From: CAYVUI01 sp964454745
GTDB lineage: Bacteria; Planctomycetota; Phycisphaerae; Sedimentisphaerales; Anaerohalosphaeraceae
Assembly: GCA_964454745.1 (NCBI GenBank)
Contig: CAYVUI010000052.1
Location: forward strand, 1 to 29,840
Reading direction: 5' to 3'
Length of the DNA stretch: 29,840 nt
Below the pieces are notes generated by a model that did no database searches, was not told where the DNA came from, and saw nothing but the letters and a program-made list of their open reading frames with translations. Shown piece after piece: positions 23,359-29,840 of the stretch; the stretch's first letter is position 1; the number at the start of each line of letters is the position of its first letter. The position numbers and the translations under genes are program-made.

Positions 23359-23541
23359 ATGGCCAAAGAACCTGATGCAATTATGACCATTGAAGAGGTA
23401 GCTGCATACCTCAAGATTCCCAAATCAACCGTCTATATACTTGCACAGGAGGGGAAAATTCCTTGTCAAAAAGTCGGCAGGCATTGGAGGTTTAAAAGAG
23501 AAGTTATTGAACGTTGGATGGAATCTAGAAATGAAGAGTAA
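23359..23541 (+). CDS. MerR/excisionase-family helix-turn-helix protein, first gene of the BREX operon
   Basis: A 60-aa protein with AAAAGGAG upstream. Residues ~9-55 (IMTIEEVAAYLKIPKSTVYI, then KVGRHWRFKREVIERWM) are the excisionase-like winged HTH (HTH_17). These proteins bind DNA as regulators or recombination directionality factors. No integrase is adjacent; instead its last 11 nt overlap the next BREX gene, so a regulator of the defence operon is more likely than an excisionase. Confidence 0.85.
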   Translation: MAKEPDAIMTIEEVAAYLKIPKSTVYILAQEGKIPCQKVGRHWRFKREVIERWMESRNEE

Positions 23542-24316
23542 GTTGTTGCCTGAAAATTTAGGTTTTTGCAACAGTCCTTTTACGGTTCATACGAGCCGGA
23601 CAATGATGTTCAAAGAACTTGAAGAGCTACTGGATCATAGCCAGGTTGATACCTCCAAAGAGGAATATATCAAATTCATTACAGAATCTAATATCCTTGC
23701 AAAGCCTACGGTAAGTAGCCGGAATAAAACTGCCAAATATATTATGGGTTTGTATTCACTTTGTGGAAATGTAACGGTCTTTAGGGTATTAAGATTATTC
23801 TGGCAAAGCGAAAAGGATGGCCATGCTTTGCTATCATTTCTATGCGCCTATTCCAGAGATTCCCTTTTACGGGAGGTAGCCAAGGTTATTCTTTCTATTT
23901 CTATTGGATCCGAACTTAGCTTGGATAGTATCAAGGATGAACTTCAGAACAAACATCTCGGAAGGTTTGGCCCGAAAACACTGCACTCTACAGCTCAAAA
24001 TATAGCCTCTTCATTTCAGCAATCGGGACACCTATCGGGGCGAAGAATTAAAACCAGAACAAATCCATCCGTTACACCAGCAAATGTGGCCTATGCTTTG
24101 CTGTTGGGATATCTATGTGGAGTAAGAGGTCAAGGCCTCTTTAAGACCGAATGGACAAAACTTTTAGATATCCCTCAAGATAGGATCGCTAATTTTGCGA
24201 GCCAAGCTCATCGTTTGGGCTGGATGGAGTTCAGGAATATTGGAAATGTGGTGGACATAAGTTTTAATAATTTGCTGACAAAAAAAGAGAGGGAGGCAAT
24301 TGATGGGTCGAATTGA
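23531..24316 (+). CDS. brxA: BREX protein in the BrxA position
   Basis: The start is ATG 23531, inside the end of the HTH gene; an in-frame extension to 23441 lies within the HTH gene and is rejected. The product is 261 aa, mostly helical, with a basic middle (SGHLSGRRIKTRTNPSVTPA) suited to nucleic-acid contact and a C-terminal ANVAYALLLGYLCGVRGQGL region. The assignment rests mainly on position directly before BrxB and BrxC, and on overall size and fold class (DUF1819/NusB-like). BrxA is needed for defence in type I BREX and binds DNA; its exact action is not settled. Another BREX-associated family, such as BrxE, is the alternative. Confidence 0.6.
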   Translation: MKSKLLPENLGFCNSPFTVHTSRTMMFKELEELLDHSQVDTSKEEYIKFITESNILAKPTVSSRNKTAKYIMGLYSLCGNVTVFRVLRLFWQSEKDGHALLSFLCAYSRDSLLREVAKVILSISIGSELSLDSIKDELQNKHLGRFGPKTLHSTAQNIASSFQQSGHLSGRRIKTRTNPSVTPANVAYALLLGYLCGVRGQGLFKTEWTKLLDIPQDRIANFASQAHRLGWMEFRNIGNVVDISFNNLLTKKEREAIDGSN

Positions 24317-24854
24317 ACAACTCCTCTGTAACTATAAGCAAACCGTTTCATTACCGTGGGCTTCAACGGTGGCAGGAGCAGAGAAAATATGGTTTTGTGT
24401 TTATAACAAAATGGATGAACGCAGGGTAAGGCCTCGAATTGGTGAGTTTGAAATTATAACAAAACAGGAAGGACATGGATGGCATCTTGTCGATGTTACT
24501 GAAACGTTCGCCGAATGGCTTTCGTTACAGGATTATAAGGAAGCATATTTTCAAAACCCTGAAGATATAACACCAGCCCTGGATGAATTTGAAGAAACCA
24601 TAAGCAGTCTAATATTCTCTGCATTAGAAAAATCTACAGAAAATGACGTTGTCGCAATATGTGGAATTGCCAGTCTTTTTGGTTTCATGAAAGTATCTGA
24701 TCTTATTAAAGCGGTAAAGGATCAAATTCAAGGTCGACTGGTCGTATTTTTCCCAGGCGAGTACGATGATAATAATAGTTATAGAATGTTAGATGCAAGA
24801 GATGGCTGGAATTATCTTGCAACCCCAATAACAAGTCATGAAAGGACACTTTGA
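24303..24854 (+). CDS. brxB: BREX protein BrxB (DUF1788 family)
   Basis: The start is ATG 24303, with GGGAGG at 24291-24296; it overlaps the previous gene by 14 nt. The 183-aa length is normal for the family. Typical features are the early LPWASTVAGAEKIWFCVYN, the middle 'WHLVDVTETFAEWLS', and the C-terminal RLVVFFPGEYDDNNSYRMLD with ARDGWNYLATPI, which is the DUF1788 hallmark as I know it. BrxB acts with BrxC and PglX in the BREX complex. Its stop overlaps the BrxC ATG by one base. Confidence 0.85.
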   Translation: MGRIEQLLCNYKQTVSLPWASTVAGAEKIWFCVYNKMDERRVRPRIGEFEIITKQEGHGWHLVDVTETFAEWLSLQDYKEAYFQNPEDITPALDEFEETISSLIFSALEKSTENDVVAICGIASLFGFMKVSDLIKAVKDQIQGRLVVFFPGEYDDNNSYRMLDARDGWNYLATPITSHERTL

Positions 24855-27800
24855 TGATTAAGAATTATGAATTATTCACAGATAATCCAATCCATAAATC
24901 CTTACTTAATGATGGCGTGGCGGAGGTTGCAGACGATTTTTCCGATGAAAAGTTAAAATTACTACGCTATGAATTGCAGACTTTTGTGTGCGAAGGACAG
25001 TATGAAAAAGGTATGATCCGTATATTGGAATCATATCTTAGAAATCTTGACAAGGTTAAGCAGCCAGCTGTATGGGTCAGCGGTTTTTTCGGAAGTGGTA
25101 AATCTCACTTTGTTAAAATGCTTCGATATCTATGGAGTGACTATCAATTCAAATCTGATAAGGCCACGGCTAGAGGACTTGCTAAACTGCCAGAGGAAGT
25201 TAAAGCTCTTTTTGTGGAATTATCGAATGCTGCCAAAAGAACCGGAGGGCTTTTTGCGGCATCAGGAACACTTGGAGCGGGCGCAGGTGACAGCGTCAGG
25301 CTTGCTTTGTTAGGGATCATCTATAAGTCATTAGGTCTGCCGGATAATTATGCGATTTCTCGTTTGATGTTACGTCTAAAAAGTCAAGGTATTTATGATG
25401 ATGTAAAAAAATATGTTGAAAGCAATAACAAAAATTTCATTAGTGAATTGAGGCATATGTATGTGTCGAATGTACTATCCGAAGCAATCTTAAAAGCAGA
25501 TCCAAGTTTTGCTTCCGATGTCAAAGATGCCAAAATCCTGATAAAGAATCAATATCCCCAAAAGAATGACATTTCGAATGACGAAATGATTGATGCAATT
25601 CATGAAGCAATTGCCGGAGATTCAAAACAATTTCCTTGTTCATTGATCGTACTTGATGAAATACAACAGTACATCGGCGAAGACGCTAGTCGGACAAATA
25701 CTGTCCAAGAGATTGTTGAAGCTTGCAGCAGCCATTATGAAGGTAAGTTGTTATTCGTTGCTACAGGCCAAAGTGCACTATCTGGAACTCCTCAACTGCA
25801 GAAACTAAGAGACCGCTTCACAGTTAAGGTGGAACTATCCGACAGTGATGTGGAAACGGTTATCCGTACGATTGTTTTGGCTAAAAAACAGGATAAGGTA
25901 CAGATTCTACGAGAAATGTTTGAAAAACACAGCGGTGAGATATCTCGTCATTTGGCGGACACTCGCATTGGACCACGGAATGAAGACAAGGATGATTTTG
26001 TGCCGGACTACCCGCTTTTACCGGTGCGGCTTCGTTTTTGGGAACGGGCTCTTCGTGCAGCAGATATGGAAGGATCATCTGCTCAGCTAAGAAGCCAGCT
26101 TCGGGTCATTCTTGAGGCAACAAAACAGACAGCTGAAAAGCCCATTGGCAACGTTGTGCCGAGCGACTTCATATTTGACCAAAAGGCTTCGGATATGATC
26201 AACTCTGCTTTTCTGCATAATGAAGTCTATCATTTAATCAAAGAGCAGGATGATGGTACAGATGAAGGGAAACTGCGATCCCGTCTCTGCAAACTTATTT
26301 TCTTAATTAACAAACTTCCTCGCGAAAGAGGAGCAGATGAGGGGATTCGTGCGACTGCGGAAACACTTGCAGATTTGCTTATTGAAGATCTCAATGAAGG
26401 CAGCACCGAACTTCGTAAGAATGTTCCCGGACTGTTGGCAAATATGATTAAGTCAAATCATATCATGCAAGTCGATTCTGAATACAGAATTCAGACCAAA
26501 GAAAGTGCTGCTTGGAATGATGAATACCAGAGGCAATACAGCAAAATTATAAATGATCCTGCGGCTATTGCAACCGTGCGTACCGATGCTTTGCATGAAG
26601 AATGCATTGGTAGCTTGAAAGGCGTTAAGATCATCCATGGAGCCAGTAAGCAAGCCAGAAAGATTGAACTTCATTTCGGCCCTCAACCACCTGAAAGCAC
26701 CGGCAAGGAAGACATTCCTGTCTGGATCAGGGATGGCTGGTCTGATGATGAGAAATCAGTTCTTTCAGATGCCAGAGCCGCCGGTACCAGTGATCCAACC
26801 ATCTTTGTCTTCCTGCCGAGAAAAAGTGCGGAAGATATCAAAAAAACTCTTGCCAGCTTGAAAGCATCCCAGGCCACTCTGGATTCTAGAAGTGTACAAA
26901 ATACAACAGAAGGCCGAGAAGCACAGCAGGCTATGAATACGCGGCATAAGCAGGCTGAGGTAAATCTTGGCAGTATTATCAGTGATATAATGACACATGC
27001 GAAGGTATTTCTGGCTGGAGGTACTGAAATACAAGCTCTTATCTTGGCCGAGAAGATTAAGGAAGCCGCTGAGAAGTCTCTGCTTCGGTTGTATCCCAAG
27101 TTTGAACTCGCAGATGATGCAAACTGGGCCAAAGTCGTTGAGCGTGCTCGAAAAGGTGCAGCCGATGCTCTTGAGGTAGTAGACTATCAGGGCGACGCGG
27201 AGAATAACCCCGTCTGTGCAGAGATATTAAAATCGATTGGGACTGATAAAAAGGGAACGGAAATCAGAAAACAATTTTCCGCTAATCCATACGGCTGGCC
27301 TCGTGATGCGGTCGATGGTGCTTTGTTGGTTTTACTTTTAAACGGCCATATTACAGCGACCTTGAATGGTAGAAGCCTTAAGGCTCAGGAAGTTGATCAG
27401 AAGAACATTACGATTACTGAGTTTCGCTGCGAAACTGTCACCATACCTGCCTCCCAAAGAATAGCTGTTCGAAAACTCCTCCAGGAGGTGGACATCAAAG
27501 TCAAAGCGGGTGAGGAAGTTTCCGCTATTTCCACACTGCTGGAAAAAATCAAATCATTGGTCGATTCGGCAAGCGGCGAGGCACCAATGCCAGTCAAACC
27601 CAATATCGCCTACATTAAGGCCTTGGAAGACACCACGGGCAATGCAAAACTTCTTGCAGTTTATGAGCAACAAGACCGACTCCAGGAAGATATTGAAAAA
27701 TGGACTAAAGATAGCAAAGCTATCCAAAAACGTCTGCCCCGTTGGAAGATTTTAAAAGAATTATTAAAACATGCAGATGGTTTGGAAATTACAGATGAAA

Positions 27801-28303
27801 TAGAATCTGAGATCAAAGCAATCCAGGAAAACCGGTCGCTGCTGGCAGATCCTGATCCGGTACCAGGCCTTTGTGAGAAGTTGACCAATGCCCTTCGAAA
27901 AGAGCTGGTTGAGGCCTATGGCAAGTGCAAAAACACCTTTGATGAGCAGATGGCTCTTCTTACGAGTTCAGAAATATGGAAACAGCTAAAGGCCGATCAG
28001 CAAAAGAGCATTCTGGCAGCTCATGGCCTAAAGAGTCTGACTGATATTGATGTCGGCACTGAAGAAAAACTTCTTCAATCACTATCGACGCGTTCCATCA
28101 GTGACTGGAAGACCTTAAATGATGCGTTGCAAAGCCGTTTCCAGGCGGCATTAACTGAAGCCGCTAAATTTCTTGAACCCAAGGCCCATCGTATTACCTT
28201 GCCAAAGGCGACCATTAAGACGGAAGACCAAGCGGATGCCTGGCTGGCCCAAGCAAAGAAACAAATCATCGAGAACCTTAAAGATGGACCTGTGATCCTT
28301 TGA
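24854..28303 (+). CDS. brxC: BREX P-loop ATPase BrxC
   Basis: The start is ATG 24854, coupled to brxB, with AAAGGA 7 nt before. The 1149-aa length fits BrxC/PglY. The N-terminus has ELFTDNPIHKSLLNDGVAEV, typical of BrxC. The Walker A motif GFFGSGKSH (about 77-85) and Walker B LIVLDEIQQYIG (about 263-274) are intact, followed by FVATGQSALSG (sensor region). The C-terminal half is long, helical and partly coiled (for example the segment around residues 920-1000). BrxC is an AAA+-like ATPase of the BREX defence complex, which methylates host DNA and blocks phage replication. No frameshift is seen. Confidence 0.93.
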   Translation: MIKNYELFTDNPIHKSLLNDGVAEVADDFSDEKLKLLRYELQTFVCEGQYEKGMIRILESYLRNLDKVKQPAVWVSGFFGSGKSHFVKMLRYLWSDYQFKSDKATARGLAKLPEEVKALFVELSNAAKRTGGLFAASGTLGAGAGDSVRLALLGIIYKSLGLPDNYAISRLMLRLKSQGIYDDVKKYVESNNKNFISELRHMYVSNVLSEAILKADPSFASDVKDAKILIKNQYPQKNDISNDEMIDAIHEAIAGDSKQFPCSLIVLDEIQQYIGEDASRTNTVQEIVEACSSHYEGKLLFVATGQSALSGTPQLQKLRDRFTVKVELSDSDVETVIRTIVLAKKQDKVQILREMFEKHSGEISRHLADTRIGPRNEDKDDFVPDYPLLPVRLRFWERALRAADMEGSSAQLRSQLRVILEATKQTAEKPIGNVVPSDFIFDQKASDMINSAFLHNEVYHLIKEQDDGTDEGKLRSRLCKLIFLINKLPRERGADEGIRATAETLADLLIEDLNEGSTELRKNVPGLLANMIKSNHIMQVDSEYRIQTKESAAWNDEYQRQYSKIINDPAAIATVRTDALHEECIGSLKGVKIIHGASKQARKIELHFGPQPPESTGKEDIPVWIRDGWSDDEKSVLSDARAAGTSDPTIFVFLPRKSAEDIKKTLASLKASQATLDSRSVQNTTEGREAQQAMNTRHKQAEVNLGSIISDIMTHAKVFLAGGTEIQALILAEKIKEAAEKSLLRLYPKFELADDANWAKVVERARKGAADALEVVDYQGDAENNPVCAEILKSIGTDKKGTEIRKQFSANPYGWPRDAVDGALLVLLLNGHITATLNGRSLKAQEVDQKNITITEFRCETVTIPASQRIAVRKLLQEVDIKVKAGEEVSAISTLLEKIKSLVDSASGEAPMPVKPNIAYIKALEDTTGNAKLLAVYEQQDRLQEDIEKWTKDSKAIQKRLPRWKILKELLKHADGLEITDEIESEIKAIQENRSLLADPDPVPGLCEKLTNALRKELVEAYGKCKNTFDEQMALLTSSEIWKQLKADQQKSILAAHGLKSLTDIDVGTEEKLLQSLSTRSISDWKTLNDALQSRFQAALTEAAKFLEPKAHRITLPKATIKTEDQADAWLAQAKKQIIENLKDGPVIL

Positions 28304-28319
28304 GGGAGAAATTTTATCT

Positions 28320-29807
28320 ATGGCAGCATTACATCCAAATTTAAGAAAGAAACTTGAAAAAGCGGTCATCAAAGCACGGGACATCGCTGAAAAAGCGGCG
28401 AAGTCTGCTCTACAGTCACTCGCAGTGGATAGTCCTCAACCGTTTGACCATATGCTGCCCGATCCACGCCAGCTTCGAGTTAAGCTGCGTGCCCGCGGCA
28501 GAGCAATTGGTGACATCTTAGACGCTAAGGGACAACAAGGCCTTTGGCATCTCATTCAGGAAACGGCCTATGAGCACTGGCACCGGATGCTGTTTGCCCG
28601 CTTCTTGGCCGAAAACAATCTCCTCATGCATCCCGATGGAGTGGCTGTCACACTCGATGAATGTGAGGAATTAGCCGCCGAAGAAGGATTGGATAAATGG
28701 GAACTGGCAAGCAGATACGCTGCTGCTATGCTGCCTGCGATATTTAGGCCGGATGATCCGGTTCTGCAGATCGAATTTGCTCCGGAAGATAAACTGGAGC
28801 TTGAAAAGCTCCTGACGGACTTGGAACCGGATGTTTTCGGAGCCGATGACAGTTTGGGCTGGGTCTATCAGTTCTGGCAGGCTAAACGAAAAGATGAGGT
28901 CAATGCCTCCGAGGCCAAGATCGGAGCCGATGAGCTTTCTGCGGTGACTCAGTTGTTTACTGAAGACTATATGGTCAAGTTTCTCTTGCATAATAGCCTG
29001 GGGGCATGGTGGGCTGGCAAGTTCTTAGTTGCCAATCCCAAGATCGCTCAAGACAAAGAGCTTACGGAAGATGACCTGAGAAAAGCTATTGCGTTTGATG
29101 ATTATGAGTTTGAGTATTTAAGATTTATTTTTGATGAAGATGAAAAGATTTGGAAGCCCGCGGCAGGATGTTTTGAGGGCTGGCCCAAAGAAGCTAAAGA
29201 TATTACAGTTCTTGATCCGTGCTGTGGATCGGGGCATTTCTTAGTTGCGGTCTTTGAATTGATGGTTCGAATTCGTATGGCCGAAGAAAGCACCCTTGCT
29301 AAAGCGGCTGTCGATGGCGTATTAAAAGATAACATCTTCGGCCTGGAGATCGATGCCCGCTGCACACAGATTGCGGCTTTTGCCCTTGCCTTTACGGCCT
29401 GGAAGTTCCCGGGCGCTGAAGGTTTCCGCCAACTGCCTCAACTGCATATTGCCTGCAGCGGCATTCCGGTGACGGCTAAAAAAGAAGAGTGGCTCAAACT
29501 TGCCAATGGTGATGACAAGCTGAAAAATGGCATGGAGAGATTATGGCATTTATTTAACAATGCTGATATTTTAGGGAGCCTTATCAACCCTGCTGCAGGA
29601 CATGACCAACAGCTTATTGAAGCTTCTTTTAGTCAACTTCAACCTTTGCTTGAGAACGCACTAGAATCTGAGGGAACAAAGACAAATTATGAACTTAAAG
29701 AAACGGCTGTGGCGGCGCAAGGAATTACTAAGGCGGCAGGAGTTCTCTCTGCCAGTTACACTCTTGTAATAACGAATGTGCCATATCTAGTCCTTAAACA
29801 AGCGTAG
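28320..29807 (+). pseudogene. pglX: Truncated BREX adenine methyltransferase PglX (N-terminal part)
   Basis: ATG 28320 follows GAGGGAGA. The frame gives 495 residues, against about 1200 for a complete type I PglX. The N-terminal helical region (FARFLAENNLLMHPDGVAVT) is typical. SAM-binding motif I is LDPCCGSGHFLVAVFELM (about 297-314), and the last recognisable motif is the catalytic ITNVPYL (about 485), equal to NPPY. Ten residues later the frame meets TAG (29805-29807), and every other frame also stops within a few codons after the NVPY codons. A one-base frameshift cannot explain this. The gene is probably interrupted by an insertion starting here, or deleted. The target-recognition half is missing from the window. 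Confidence 0.8.
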
Positions 29808-29840
29808 TTTGATAGGAAAAAATAGTTCTAAAACCCTAAA
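29808..29840. other. AT-rich end of window after the pglX break
   Basis: The last 33 nt (TTTGATAGGAAAAAATAGTT...) have stops in several frames and no PglX-like coding. They are probably the edge of an inserted element or another locus; too short to identify. Confidence 0.4.

Noticed and set aside
23441..23530. An upstream-extended start for the BrxA-position gene
   Set aside because: This stretch is an alternate frame of the HTH gene, and ATG 23531 gives a normal coupled start.

Overview
The window looks like a chromosomal segment of a Planctomycetota bacterium, probably of the Phycisphaerae/Sedimentisphaerales type. This rests on the left-hand exported proteins, which end in the dockerin-like tail common in that group (for example GDINGDNKVDLTDLAILARN), with GLUG and toroid-repeat exoproteins beside it. 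No rRNA, tRNA or CRISPR array was seen, so the taxonomy is inference.

Layout. (1) Positions 1-6105 are host-like: a cut-off exported protein on the minus strand with a good sigma70 promoter, a remnant of a nuclease-like domain, two secreted dockerin proteins, and a decayed dockerin tail between them. (2) Positions about 6106-22670 are an accessory island. A minus-strand pair (a membrane/coiled-coil protein and a truncated nuclease-like gene) is followed by a long plus-strand cluster: a Met/Pro-rich protein, a GHKL ATPase, a DUF2958 protein, three unknown proteins, a ThiS/MoaD-like ubiquitin-fold protein, a cysteine-rich ZZ/RING-like zinc protein, a JAMM/JAB isopeptidase, an E1-like ThiF enzyme, and three more small proteins. 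(3) Positions 22820-23116 hold a small membrane zinc-ribbon protein on the minus strand. (4) Positions 23276-29807 hold the start of a BREX phage-defence operon: HTH protein, BrxA-position protein, BrxB, BrxC, and a PglX that stops directly after its NVPY motif.

Two mobile elements sit inside the island and each splits a gene at a reconstructable point. A 2377-nt group II intron (12628-15004) lies between two glycine codons of the ubiquitin-fold gene, and splicing would restore a 77-aa protein. A recombinase-in-trio (RIT) type element with three tyrosine recombinases (about 17803-21333) splits a zinc-ribbon gene. It is flanked by an 8-bp direct repeat, and removing one repeat copy plus the element restores a 218-aa frame.

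The most interesting system is the Ubl - zinc protein - JAB - E1 module with its GHKL ATPase and DUF2958 partners. The parts suggest a ubiquitin-like conjugation or processing pathway on a mobile island, but no E2 is recognisable and the Ubl does not end in Gly-Gly. The cluster is divided into blocks by strong intergenic hairpins placed just upstream of ribosome-binding sites.
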